In this document: positions 8,794-17,224 of the stretch, one piece after another
How positions within the stretch are numbered: position 1 is the first letter of the stretch
Layout: every line of letters begins with the position of its first letter
NCBI RefSeq assembly: GCF_025336485.1
Contig: NZ_JAODAB010000005.1
Span: 1-64,000, forward strand
Source: Pseudomonas citri
GTDB lineage: Bacteria; Pseudomonadota; Gammaproteobacteria; Pseudomonadales; Pseudomonadaceae
Direction of reading: 5' to 3'
DNA: 64,000 nucleotides
Position numbers and translations under genes: made by a program
Notes under the pieces: generated by a model
What the model saw: only the letters and a program-made list of their open reading frames with translations
What the model was told of the DNA's origin: nothing
Databases searched by the model: none

Positions 8794-10170
8794 ATGTCGT
8801 TTACCCGTCGCCAAATACTCGGTGGCCTGGCCGGTCTTGTTGTCGTGGGCGTTGGCGCGGGAGGCGCATCGCGGTATTGGTTGGGCAAGCGAGTGGATGC
8901 CAACGCGGGGCACGACTATGAATTGATCGCGGCGCCGCTGGACGTGGAGTTGGTGGCCGGGCACAAGACCCAGGCCTGGGCCTTTGGGCCATCGGCGCCG
9001 GGTACCGAGTTGCGGGTGCGTCAGGGTGAGTGGCTGCGGGTGCGTTTCGTCAATCACCTGCCGGTTGCCACCACCATTCACTGGCACGGAATCCGTCTGC
9101 CGCTGGAGATGGACGGCGTGCCGTATGTCTCGCAACTGCCAGTGCTGCCGGGCGAATACTTCGATTACAAATTCCGTGTGCCGGACGCCGGTAGCTATTG
9201 GTATCACCCCCATGTCAACAGCAGCGAAGAGCTGGGGCGCGGGCTGGTGGGGCCGCTGATCGTTGAAGAGCGCGAGCCCACCGGTTTCAAATACGAACAG
9301 ACCCTGAGCCTCAAGAGTTGGCACGTTGACGAGCAAGGCCAGTTCGTTGAATTCAGCATCCCTCGCGAAGCGGCCCGTGGCGGGACGGCCGGGCGGCTGG
9401 CGACCATCAATGGCGTGCCGGATGCGGTGATCGACCTGCCGGCCGGGCAGATCAGCCGCGTGCGCCTGCTCAACCTGGACAACACCCTGACTTATCGGAT
9501 CAACATTCCCGGCGTCGAGGCGCAGATCTACGCGTTGGACGGCAACCCCATCGAGCCGCGCCCGTTGGGCAAGGAGTACTGGCTCGGCCCGGGCATGCGC
9601 ATCTGCCTGGCGATCAAGGCGCCGCCAGCCGGGGAAGAGCTGTCGCTGCGCAACGGTCCGGTGCGCCTGGGTACCCTGCGCTCGGTGCCGAACAACGACG
9701 AACCGACCCCGTGGCCGCCCGCGCTGCCGCCTAATCCGGTGTCCGAGCCGGACCTGGCCAATGCCGAAAAACTCAACTTCAATTTCGAGTGGGTCGGCTC
9801 GGTGTCGGTGAATGTGGACAACGGCAAACCGCCGAGCCTGTGGCAGATCAACGGCAAGGCCTGGGACATCACCGACAAGACCTGCGCCGACCGGCCAATC
9901 GCCACGCTGAAGAAAGGCCAGAGCTACATTTTCGAACTGAAGAACATGACCCAGTACCAGCATCCGATCCATTTGCATGGCATGAGCTTCAAGGTGATTG
10001 CGTCGAACCGGCACAAGGTCGTGCCGTATTTCACCGACACCTACTTGCTGGGCAAGAACGAGCGGGCGCAGGTGGCGCTGGTGGCGGATAACCCGGGGGT
10101 GTGGATGTTCCACTGTCATGTGATCGACCACATGGAAACCGGCCTGATGGCCGCCATCGAGGTGGCGTGA
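8794..10170 (+). CDS. Tat-exported multicopper oxidase
   Basis: A 458-residue periplasmic oxidase. The signal is twin-arginine (MSFTRRQILGG plus a hydrophobic stretch). Copper ligands appear in order: HWHG at residues 96-99, WYHPHV soon after, then HPIHLHGMSF and HCHVIDHMETG near the C-terminus, so type 1 and the trinuclear cluster look complete, with a Met axial ligand. The ATG at 8794 follows AGGTGG by 9 bases. The stop overlaps the tadA start by one base, so the two are co-transcribed. A multicopper oxidase between guaA and tadA is the arrangement I recall in other Pseudomonas. Substrate (metal ion or phenolic) cannot be assigned. Confidence 0.92.
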   Translation: MSFTRRQILGGLAGLVVVGVGAGGASRYWLGKRVDANAGHDYELIAAPLDVELVAGHKTQAWAFGPSAPGTELRVRQGEWLRVRFVNHLPVATTIHWHGIRLPLEMDGVPYVSQLPVLPGEYFDYKFRVPDAGSYWYHPHVNSSEELGRGLVGPLIVEEREPTGFKYEQTLSLKSWHVDEQGQFVEFSIPREAARGGTAGRLATINGVPDAVIDLPAGQISRVRLLNLDNTLTYRINIPGVEAQIYALDGNPIEPRPLGKEYWLGPGMRICLAIKAPPAGEELSLRNGPVRLGTLRSVPNNDEPTPWPPALPPNPVSEPDLANAEKLNFNFEWVGSVSVNVDNGKPPSLWQINGKAWDITDKTCADRPIATLKKGQSYIFELKNMTQYQHPIHLHGMSFKVIASNRHKVVPYFTDTYLLGKNERAQVALVADNPGVWMFHCHVIDHMETGLMAAIEVA

Positions 10171-10667
10171 TGCGTCAGATTCGTCCTGCCCGGATCATCG
10201 ATCGCAGCCGTGACCAGGATTTCATGCGCGAGGCCCTGGCCCTCGCCGCCCAAGGCGCGGCCCTGGGCGAAGTGCCGGTGGGCGCGGTGCTGGTGCAGGA
10301 TGGCGAGATCATCGGCCGCGGCTTCAACTGCCCGATCAGCGGCCACGACCCCAGTGCTCACGCGGAAATGGTTGCCATCCGCGCCGCTGCCCAAGCGGTG
10401 AGCAACTATCGCCTGCCGGGCAGCACCCTCTACGTCACGTTGGAGCCGTGCAGCATGTGCGCCGGCCTGATTGTCCACTCACGCATCGCCCGGGTCGTCT
10501 ATGGCGCCCTGGAGCCCAAGGCCGGCATCGTGCAGAGCCAGGGGCAGTTTTTCAGCCAGGGCTTCCTGAATCATCGGGTGATGTACGAGGGCGGGGTGCT
10601 GGCCGAGGAATGCAGCACGATGCTGAGCGAGTTCTTCAAGGCCCGAAGAGCCAGATCCTCAGACTGA
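10170..10667 (+). CDS. tadA: tRNA(Arg) adenosine-34 deaminase
   Basis: A 165-residue zinc deaminase that converts A34 to inosine in tRNA-Arg(ACG). The zinc/catalytic motif HAE is at H64-E66 and the second zinc motif PCSMC at C94/C97. The flanking GEVPVGAVLV and RVVYGALEPKAG segments are typical of TadA. The start ATG overlaps the last base of the oxidase stop codon (GTGATG), indicating translational coupling. Length matches the family. Confidence 0.96.
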   Translation: MRQIRPARIIDRSRDQDFMREALALAAQGAALGEVPVGAVLVQDGEIIGRGFNCPISGHDPSAHAEMVAIRAAAQAVSNYRLPGSTLYVTLEPCSMCAGLIVHSRIARVVYGALEPKAGIVQSQGQFFSQGFLNHRVMYEGGVLAEECSTMLSEFFKARRARSSD

Positions 10668-10711
10668 ATACTTATCCCTTGTGGAAGTGAACCCCCTTGT
10701 AGAAGTGAATC

Positions 10712-10740
10712 TTTGTGGGAGCAAGGCTTGCTCCCACAAA
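10712..10740. repeat. REP-like palindrome between convergent tadA and cmoB
   Basis: A perfect 14-bp inverted repeat TTTGTGGGAGCAAG (10712-10725), one central G, then its complement (10727-10740). It is the short single-unit form of the GTGGGAGCAAGGCTTGC repeat family and probably also serves as a bidirectional terminator. Confidence 0.85.
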
Positions 10741-10778
10741 AGCCCGCACCCACAGGGGGAAATGTGTGCTCGGGTGAT

Positions 10779-11735
10779 TTACTTGCGCGCGACAATCACC
10801 GCGCGCATCGGTGCCGGCAGGCCTTCGATGGTCTTGCCGTGGTCGGTGGGGTCGAGGAAGTCGCTCAGCGACTGGTACTTCATCCACTCCGTACTGCGTT
10901 GTTCTTCCACGGTCGTCAGGCTCACGTCCACGCAGCGTACGTCGCTGAAGCCGGCGCGGCGCAGCCAGCGTTCCAGGGCCGGGACCGAGGGTAGGAACCA
11001 GACGTTGCGCATTTGCGCGTAGCGGTCCTCGGGCACCAGTACCTGATGTTCGTCGCCTTCGATCACCAGGGTTTCCAGCACCAGCTCGCCGCCCTTGACC
11101 AGGCAGTCCTTGAGGGCCAGCAGGTGTTCTATCGGCGAGCGGCGATGGTAGAACACGCCCATGGAAAACACTGTGTCGAAGCCTTCGAGGTCCGCAGGCA
11201 GGTCTTCGAAGGGAAACGGCAGATGCCAGGCGTTGGGTTGCGAGAGGTAGCGCTGCACTGCCTGGAACTGGCAGAAGAACAGCCAGTTGGGGTCGACGCC
11301 GATCACCGTATCGGCGCCAGCGCCGAGCATCCGCCACATGTAGTAGCCGTTGCCACAGCCCACGTCGAGGATGCGCTTGCCTTTGAGATCCAGGTGCGGC
11401 GCCACGCGCGACCACTTCCAGTCCGAGCGCCATTCGGTGTCCACGTGCACGCCAAACAGGTCGAAGGGGCCCTTTCGCCATGGCGACAGACCCATCAGTG
11501 CCGTACGCATCTGGGCACGGGTTTCGTCGGAACAATCGGTGTCGAGTGTCAGGCCGTTCAGCAGGTCGATTTCGGTCGGTTGCAGCGCCGGCAAGGCATC
11601 CAGCGCGTTTTGCCAGCGCTCCAGGTCGCCATGGCCCTTTTCCATTTTGATGTCGAGTTGCGCTTGCAGCGTCTTGGCCCAATCGGCCAGCGGGGTGCCG
11701 CCCAAGCGGCGAGCGAGGGGAGACAGATCGATCAT
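10779..11735 (-). CDS. cmoB: tRNA U34 carboxymethyltransferase
   Basis: A 318-residue enzyme that transfers the carboxymethyl group of carboxy-S-adenosylmethionine to 5-hydroxyuridine-34 of tRNAs, giving cmo5U. The Rossmann motif [13 protein letters not shown] lies at about residues 122-134, and GVFYHRRSP and [14 protein letters not shown] near the end are hallmarks of CmoB. The start at 11735 ([10 protein letters not shown]) gives a 4-base overlap with cmoA; the frame's earlier ATG codons lie inside cmoA. cmoA and cmoB form one coupled operon on the minus strand. Confidence 0.96.
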   Translation of the reverse strand: MIDLSPLARRLGGTPLADWAKTLQAQLDIKMEKGHGDLERWQNALDALPALQPTEIDLLNGLTLDTDCSDETRAQMRTALMGLSPWRKGPFDLFGVHVDTEWRSDWKWSRVAPHLDLKGKRILDVGCGNGYYMWRMLGAGADTVIGVDPNWLFFCQFQAVQRYLSQPNAWHLPFPFEDLPADLEGFDTVFSMGVFYHRRSPIEHLLALKDCLVKGGELVLETLVIEGDEHQVLVPEDRYAQMRNVWFLPSVPALERWLRRAGFSDVRCVDVSLTTVEEQRSTEWMKYQSLSDFLDPTDHGKTIEGLPAPMRAVIVARK

Positions 11736-12475
11736 GGTAGGGCAATCAACGAGGCAAAATTCAGGCATTGGAACCACGGCACGACTTTCGAGAACCCGGC
11801 GGCCAGCAGGCGCTCGCGGTGTTCTTCGAGGCTGTCGGGCTTCATGACGTTTTCGATGGCACTGCGTTTCTGGGCAATTTCCAGTTCGCTGTAGCCGTTG
11901 GCGCGCTTGAACGCCACATGCAGGTCGGTAAGCAGAGCATGTTCCTCGGCATCGTTGAAGCGCAGTTTCTCCGAAAGGATCAAGGCGCCCCCGGGGAGCA
12001 GGGATTGGCGGATGCGGCTCAGCAACGCGGTGCGCTGGTCCGGCGCGATGAATTGCAGGGTGAAGTTCAGCGCCACCACCGAGGCTGGCTGGAATTCCAG
12101 GGCGAGGATGTCGCCCTCGATCACTTCGACCGGCAGCAACTCCTGGAACATCGAGTCCTGGCCGTTGAGGTATTCACGGCAACGCTCGACCATGGCCGCC
12201 GAGTTATCCACCGCAATCACGCGGCACCCGTCAGTGCGCACATGGCGACGCAGCGCCTGGGTCACCGCACCCAGGGACGCGCCCAGGTCATAGAGCACGC
12301 TGCCCGGCTGGGCGAATTGCGCGGCGAGCACGCCGAGGTTCTCGACGATGGTCGGGTAACCCGGCACCGAACGCTTGATCATGTCCGGGAACACCCGCAC
12401 CACGTCTTCGTTGAAGGCGAAGTCCGGCACTTGGGCCAAGGGTTGGGCGAATAGGCGGTCGGGCTCTTTGCTCAC
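11732..12475 (-). CDS. cmoA: Carboxy-S-adenosyl-L-methionine synthase
   Basis: A 247-residue SAM-derived cofactor synthase that converts SAM and prephenate to carboxy-SAM, the donor used by CmoB. The motif [13 protein letters not shown] is at about residues 60-72. The segment [10 protein letters not shown] and the helix [12 protein letters not shown] are characteristic. Full length. Its stop overlaps the cmoB start (ATGA). A short AT-rich gap upstream separates it from the inhibitor gene. Confidence 0.96.
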   Translation of the reverse strand: MSKEPDRLFAQPLAQVPDFAFNEDVVRVFPDMIKRSVPGYPTIVENLGVLAAQFAQPGSVLYDLGASLGAVTQALRRHVRTDGCRVIAVDNSAAMVERCREYLNGQDSMFQELLPVEVIEGDILALEFQPASVVALNFTLQFIAPDQRTALLSRIRQSLLPGGALILSEKLRFNDAEEHALLTDLHVAFKRANGYSELEIAQKRSAIENVMKPDSLEEHRERLLAAGFSKVVPWFQCLNFASLIALP

Positions 12476-12568
12476 GGCGGTTCCAGCGGGATGGGTGATG
12501 AAAAGGCCGGCATTTTAACCAAAAAACCTGTGGGCGCGAGCTTGCGCCTGAATCGTTCTCCTGTACGG

Positions 12569-12961
12569 TCAATTCACCGCAATGGCGCAGTCGAAGGTTT
12601 CCACGGGCGGGACTTCCGGGGCCCAGGGTTGTTGATAAGTCAGGCGCAACCGGCCGGTGCCGGCGGCGAATGCCTGGAAGCGCCAGGTCGACACACCGGC
12701 AGCGCCCACGATGCCGGCATCTTCCGGGTTGCGGTACACCTCGGGGCCGAGGGATTTCAGCACGCCGCCGGCCGAATCCTGGATCGCCCAGCGATAACCG
12801 GTGGTGGGGTTGCTCGGCAAACTCAGGGTCAGGTTTTGCCCGTTGTCGAGCCGTACCGGGCACTGGTCCAGTTCTTCCACGGTCACGTTGTGTTTCGGTT
12901 GCGTCGCGCAAGCAGTCAACAGGGCGAGGCTCAAGGGGGCGAGCAGGCGGGTGGGGGACAT
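12569..12961 (-). CDS. Lipoprotein protease inhibitor of the chagasin (I42) family
   Basis: A 130-residue lipoprotein. MSPTRLLAPLSLALLTAC provides a signal with lipobox LTAC. The mature part carries the chagasin L4-type loop NPTTGYRW, then a GAAGVSTWRFQAFAAGTG segment matching the second inhibitory loop region, and ends in a short beta strand. Chagasin-type proteins inhibit papain-like cysteine proteases. The start at 12961 is chosen because translation upstream would run through the REPIN. It could protect the envelope from cysteine proteases of hosts or competitors; no cognate protease gene is nearby. Confidence 0.82.
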   Translation of the reverse strand: MSPTRLLAPLSLALLTACATQPKHNVTVEELDQCPVRLDNGQNLTLSLPSNPTTGYRWAIQDSAGGVLKSLGPEVYRNPEDAGIVGAAGVSTWRFQAFAAGTGRLRLTYQQPWAPEVPPVETFDCAIAVN

Positions 12962-13055
12962 AAGGCAATGGCTCCGGCATTCACGACGAACGGGGAGCAT
13001 AACCGAAGATGCTACAGAGTGTGTCTGGCAGGGATGTGTTGTTGCTGATGACGCT

Positions 13056-13149
13056 ATCGCGGGCAAGCCTTGCTCCCACAGTGGCGGTGTGTTGCCTACA
13101 GCATTTGTGATCCACACCAAACCCTGTGGGAGCAAGGCTTGCCCGCGAT
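13056..13149. repeat. REPIN: two inverted 26-bp REP copies
   Basis: The unit at 13056-13081 (starting ATCGCGGGCAAGCC and ending CTCCCACAG) is repeated as a perfect reverse complement at 13124-13149, with 42 bases of spacer. This is the classic doublet arrangement of mobile REP elements (REPINs) spread by a RAYT transposase in trans. None is encoded in the window. Confidence 0.85.
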
Positions 13150-13176
13150 GGGCCACGCACAGGCACTACAGGGCCA

Positions 13177-15591
13177 TCAGAACAACACCTTCGCCACATC
13201 CGCAAACCGCTTGGCGAAGTGCACCGTGACGCCTTCCTTGAGGTAATCCGGCAACTCCTCGAAGTTGCCCCGGTTGGCCTCCGGCAGGATCAGCTCGAAG
13301 AGTTTCTGCCGCCGCGCCGCGATGACTTTCTCACGCACCCCGCCGATCGGCAGGACGTGCCCGGTCAGGGTCAGTTCACCGGTCATCGCCACGCCTTTCT
13401 TCGGCGGCTGGTTGCGGGCCAGGGACAGCAGGGCGCTGGCCATGGTCACCCCGGCGCTCGGGCCGTCCTTGGGCGTGGCGCCCTCGGGGACATGCAAGTG
13501 GACGAAGGCTTCGTCGAAGAATTTCGGATCGCCGCCGAACTGTTTCAGGTGCGAACTGACGTAGCTGTGGGCGATTTCCGCCGATTCCTTCATGACCTCG
13601 CCCAACTGACCGGTGAGCTTGAAGCCGCGATTGAGCGTGTGGATACGCGTCGCCTCGATCGGCAGGGTCGCGCCGCCCATGCTGGTCCAGGCCAGGCCGG
13701 TGATCACGCCGACGCCGGACAGCACCTGTTCGTTACGGAACACTGGCTTGCCCAAGGAGGCTTCGAGGTCTTTGGGTCCCAGCTTGATCACGGCGTCTGG
13801 CTCGTCGATCAGCTTCATTACCGCTTTGCGCACCAGTTTGCCCAGTTGTTTTTCCAACTGTCGCACCCCGGCTTCACGGGCATAACCATCGATCAGGGCC
13901 TTGAGGGCGCTGTCGCTGATGCTCAGGCTGGCCTTGGCGACGCCGGCCTTGGCCAATTGCTTGGGCCACAAGTGGCGCTTGGCGATGGCGACTTTTTCCT
14001 CGGTGATGTAGCCCGACAGCCGAATCACTTCCATCCGGTCCAGCAACGGGCCGGGGATCGAGTCCAAGGTGTTGGCGGTGCACACGAAGAGCACTTTCGA
14101 CAGATCCAGGCGCAAGTCCAGGTAGTGATCGAGAAATTCGACGTTCTGTTCCGGGTCCAGAGTCTCCAACAAGGCCGAGGCCGGGTCGCCCTGGTAGCTC
14201 TGGCCCATCTTGTCGATCTCGTCGAGCATGATCACCGGGTTCATCACTTCGACGTCCTTGAGCGCCTGCACCAGCTTGCCCGGCTGCGCGCCGATGTAGG
14301 TGCGCCGATGGCCCTTGATCTCGGCCTCGTCACGCATGCCGCCGACGCTGAAACGATAGAACGGCCGCCCCAGGGACTCGGCGATGGACTTGCCGACGCT
14401 GGTCTTGCCCACGCCGGGTGGTCCCACCAGCAGTACGATAGAGCCGCTGATCTCGCCCTTGTAGGCACCGACGGCGAGGAATTCGAGGATGCGATCCTTG
14501 ATATCGCCCAGGCCGGCGTGGTGCTGGTCGAGCACCTTGCGCGCGTGCTTGAGGTCGAGCTTGTCCTGGCCGTACACGCCCCATGGCACCGAGGTCGCCC
14601 ATTCCAGGTAATTGCGGGTGACCGCGTATTCCGGCGAGCCGGTTTCCAGGATCGAGAGCTTGTTCATTTCCTCTTCGATGCGTTTCTGCGCCTGGGCCGA
14701 CAGCACTTTGCCTTCCAGTCGCTGCTCGAACTGTTCGAGGTCGGCGCTACGGTCGTCCTTGGTCAGGCCCAGCTCCTGCTGGATGACCTTGAGTTGCTCC
14801 TTGAGGAAGAATTCGCGCTGATGTTCGCCGATCTTGTTGTTGACCTCGGCGGAAATCTCTTTTTGCAGCCGCGCCACCTCGACTTCCTTGCGCAGCATCG
14901 GCAGCACTTTCTCCATGCGCTTAAGCATAGGCACGCAGTCGAGCACTTCCTGCAATTCATTGCCGGTGGCGGAGGTGAGCGCCGCGGCGAAGTCGGTCAG
15001 CGGCGACGGGTCGTTGGGGCTGAAGCGGTTGAGGTAGTTCTTCAGTTCTTCGCTGTACAGCGGGTTGAGCGGCAGCAGTTCCTTGATCGCGTTGATCAGC
15101 GCCATGCCATAGGCCTTGACCTCGTCGGTCGGCTCGCTCGGCTGGTGCGGGTATTCGACTTCCACCAGATAGGGAGGACGATGGTGCTTGAGCCAGGTGC
15201 GAATGCGCACGCGGGTCAGGCCCTGGGCGACGAACTGCAATTTGCCGCCTTCGCGACTGGCGTGGTGCACCTTGACCAGGGTGCCGTACAGCGGCAGCGC
15301 CGACGTATCGAAATGGCGCGGGTCTTCCTGGGGCGTGTCCATGAAAAACAACGCCAGGGAATGGTGTTCGGACTTGGCCACCAATTCCAGGGTCTCGGCC
15401 CACGGTTCTTCATTGACGATGACCGGTAGTACTTGGGCCGGGAAGAATGGGCGATTGTGGATGGGGATGATGTAGACCTTGTCCGGCAGGTTCTGGCCGG
15501 GCAGGGCCAGGCCGGTGCCGGAGGCGGTGTGTTCGATGCGTTCGGAGTCGGCGTATTCGTTCGTGGCTTCAGTAGAGTGCTGGTCGCTCAT
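13177..15591 (-). CDS. ATP-dependent Lon-type protease (second Lon paralogue, AsrA-like)
   Basis: An 804-residue AAA+ serine protease. Layout: LAN substrate-binding domain (about 30-230), coiled linker, Walker A GPPGVGKT (390-397), Walker B VIMLDEID (about 453-460), then the proteolytic domain with catalytic S712 in PKDGPSAG and K755 in GGVREK. The start at 15591 (MSDQHSTEA) is preferred over 15606. The canonical Pseudomonas lon sits between clpX and hupB; neither is here, so this is the other bacterial-type Lon that pseudomonads carry, comparable to AsrA of P. aeruginosa. It would degrade misfolded or regulatory proteins in the cytoplasm. Orthology to AsrA is inferred from context. Confidence 0.9.
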   Translation of the reverse strand: MSDQHSTEATNEYADSERIEHTASGTGLALPGQNLPDKVYIIPIHNRPFFPAQVLPVIVNEEPWAETLELVAKSEHHSLALFFMDTPQEDPRHFDTSALPLYGTLVKVHHASREGGKLQFVAQGLTRVRIRTWLKHHRPPYLVEVEYPHQPSEPTDEVKAYGMALINAIKELLPLNPLYSEELKNYLNRFSPNDPSPLTDFAAALTSATGNELQEVLDCVPMLKRMEKVLPMLRKEVEVARLQKEISAEVNNKIGEHQREFFLKEQLKVIQQELGLTKDDRSADLEQFEQRLEGKVLSAQAQKRIEEEMNKLSILETGSPEYAVTRNYLEWATSVPWGVYGQDKLDLKHARKVLDQHHAGLGDIKDRILEFLAVGAYKGEISGSIVLLVGPPGVGKTSVGKSIAESLGRPFYRFSVGGMRDEAEIKGHRRTYIGAQPGKLVQALKDVEVMNPVIMLDEIDKMGQSYQGDPASALLETLDPEQNVEFLDHYLDLRLDLSKVLFVCTANTLDSIPGPLLDRMEVIRLSGYITEEKVAIAKRHLWPKQLAKAGVAKASLSISDSALKALIDGYAREAGVRQLEKQLGKLVRKAVMKLIDEPDAVIKLGPKDLEASLGKPVFRNEQVLSGVGVITGLAWTSMGGATLPIEATRIHTLNRGFKLTGQLGEVMKESAEIAHSYVSSHLKQFGGDPKFFDEAFVHLHVPEGATPKDGPSAGVTMASALLSLARNQPPKKGVAMTGELTLTGHVLPIGGVREKVIAARRQKLFELILPEANRGNFEELPDYLKEGVTVHFAKRFADVAKVLF

Positions 15592-15729
15592 GGGGCACCT
15601 GCGCAATGGGGTATGGGACTTAGATGGGGCAGGTGGTTGGCGGTTTCAATGGCGGGTAATTGTTAGCCGCTATTTCATGAAGCGCTGTTCAGCTTTGTGA
15701 CAGATTCCCCTGATGGGGGGGGGGCTGTC

Positions 15730-15779
15730 GTGGCGAGGGAGCTTGCTCCCGCTTGGGTGCGCAGCGCCCGCCTCGCCAC
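15730..15779. repeat. REP-like palindrome upstream of the Lon paralogue
   Basis: GTGGCGAG (15730-15737) and CTCGCCAC (15772-15779) close a structured stretch with internal GGGAGC-TT-GCTCCC and GGGTGCGCAGCGCCC hairpins. It is a variant of the REP family, located between the MFS gene's end and the protease start. Confidence 0.75.
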
Positions 15780-15794
15780 ATAGATCTGTGGATT

Positions 15795-17105
15795 TCAGGA
15801 GACCTTGTTCAGATCGTTATGACGGGTTTCCTTCAGGCACAGCACGGCGATCACGCTGAGTACGGCGGCCCCGGAGACATAACCGCCGACGTAACCCAGC
15901 CCGCCCATCGCCACCAGTTTCTGGGCAAAGAACGGCGCGGCCGAGGCGCCGACGATGCCCCCCAGGTTGTAGGCTGCCGAAGCGCCGGTATAGCGCACAT
16001 GGGTAGGGAACAGCTCTGGCAACAAGGCGCCCATGGGGGCGAAGGTCACCCCCATCAGGAATAGCTCGATGCACAGGAACAGCGCCACGCCTGCGGTCGA
16101 ACCCTGGGTCAGCAAGGGCTCCATGAGAAAGCCCGAGGCAATCGCCAGCACGCCACCGGTGACCAGCACCGGCTTGCGCCCGAAGCGGTCGCTGGCCCAG
16201 GCGGACAACGGTGTGGCGGCGGCCATGAACAGCACGGCAAAACACAGCAGGGCCAGGAAGGTCTCGCGGCTGTAGCCGAGGGTGGCGACGCCGTAGCTCA
16301 GGGAGAACACTGTGGAGATGTAGAACAGCGCATAACACACCACCATCGCCGCTGCGCCCAGCAACGTCGGTGCCCAATACTGGCTGAACAGCTCGACCAG
16401 CGGCACTTTCACTCGTTCCTGACGCGCCACGGCGTTGGCGAAGACCGGGGTTTCATGGAGCTTGAGGCGTACATAGAGGCCGACGATCACCAGCACGGCG
16501 CTGAGCAGGAACGGAATCCGCCAGCCCCAGGAGCGGAATTGCTCGTCATCCAGGCTCATGGCCAGGGTCAGGAACAGTCCATTAGCGGCGAGGAAGCCGA
16601 TGGACGGCCCCAGTTGGGGAAACATGCCATACCAGGCGCGTTTGCCTTTTGGGGCGTTTTCCGTGGCGAGCAAGGCCGCGCCACCCCATTCACCGCCCAG
16701 CCCGAGCCCCTGGCCGAAACGCAGCAGGCACAACAGGATCGGCGCCCAGGCGCCAATGCTGGCATAACCGGGCAGCACGCCGATGAGGGTGGTACACACG
16801 CCCATCAGCAACAGCGACGCCACCAGTGTGGATTTGCGGCCGATCCGGTCACCAAAATGCCCGAACAGGGCCGAGCCCAGCGGGCGGGCGAGGAAGGCGA
16901 TGCCGAAGGTCAGGAAGGATGACAGCATCTGTGCCGTGCCTGAGGTCTGCGGGAAGAACACCGGCCCGATCACCAGGGCCGCCGCGGTGGCGTAGACATA
17001 GAAGTCGTAGAACTCGATGGCCGTGCCGATGAAGCTGGCGGTCGCCACCCGCGTGGCGGAGTTGGTTGGCTGGGCTACAGCGTCGTTGCAGGTGAGGGTC
17101 GTCAT
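15795..17105 (-). CDS. MFS transporter, metabolite:H+ symporter (MHS) type
   Basis: A 436-residue permease with 12 predicted membrane helices. Features are the early GTAIEFYDFYVYATAAAL segment and the loop-2/3 motif GHFGDRIGRKSTL, typical of the MHS/ShiA-ProP-KgtP branch, plus RFGQGLGLGGEWGGAALL in helix 4-5. Such proteins import organic acids, osmolytes or shikimate with protons; the substrate is not readable. The start at 17105 follows AGGGATAACTGC; an upstream ATG at 17126 with a closely spaced GGAG is an alternative. Confidence 0.88.
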   Translation of the reverse strand: MTTLTCNDAVAQPTNSATRVATASFIGTAIEFYDFYVYATAAALVIGPVFFPQTSGTAQMLSSFLTFGIAFLARPLGSALFGHFGDRIGRKSTLVASLLLMGVCTTLIGVLPGYASIGAWAPILLCLLRFGQGLGLGGEWGGAALLATENAPKGKRAWYGMFPQLGPSIGFLAANGLFLTLAMSLDDEQFRSWGWRIPFLLSAVLVIVGLYVRLKLHETPVFANAVARQERVKVPLVELFSQYWAPTLLGAAAMVVCYALFYISTVFSLSYGVATLGYSRETFLALLCFAVLFMAAATPLSAWASDRFGRKPVLVTGGVLAIASGFLMEPLLTQGSTAGVALFLCIELFLMGVTFAPMGALLPELFPTHVRYTGASAAYNLGGIVGASAAPFFAQKLVAMGGLGYVGGYVSGAAVLSVIAVLCLKETRHNDLNKVS

Positions 17106-17186
17106 GCAGTTATCCCTGACAGTCATGTGCTCCGGTGGAGCGAATTATTATGGTCGAACAGCTAGGGGTGGAACTTGCGTTGAATG

Positions 17187-17218
17187 TTGTGGCGAGGGAG
17201 CAAGTTCCCTCGCCACAA
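17187..17218. repeat. REP-like palindrome
   Basis: TTGTGGCGAGGGA (17187-17199) pairs with TCCCTCGCCACAA (17206-17218). It lies between the start of the MFS gene and the stop of the CBS-domain gene, where it can end the CBS transcript. Confidence 0.8.
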
Positions 17219-17224
17219 GAGGCG

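Noticed and set aside
10101..10170. Earlier start for tadA inside the multicopper oxidase gene
   Set aside because: Those codons overlap the conserved HCH copper-ligand region of the oxidase in another frame; the ATG at 10170 overlapping the stop is the natural start.
13056..13149. Possible CRISPR-like array from repeated 26-mers
   Set aside because: Only two copies in inverted orientation per site, scattered over the window, with no regular spacing and no cas genes; these are REPINs.
13126..15429. 767-codon plus-strand frame opposite the Lon gene
   Set aside because: Antisense artefact: composition is skewed to Q, H, F, D and the real gene on the minus strand has every Lon motif.
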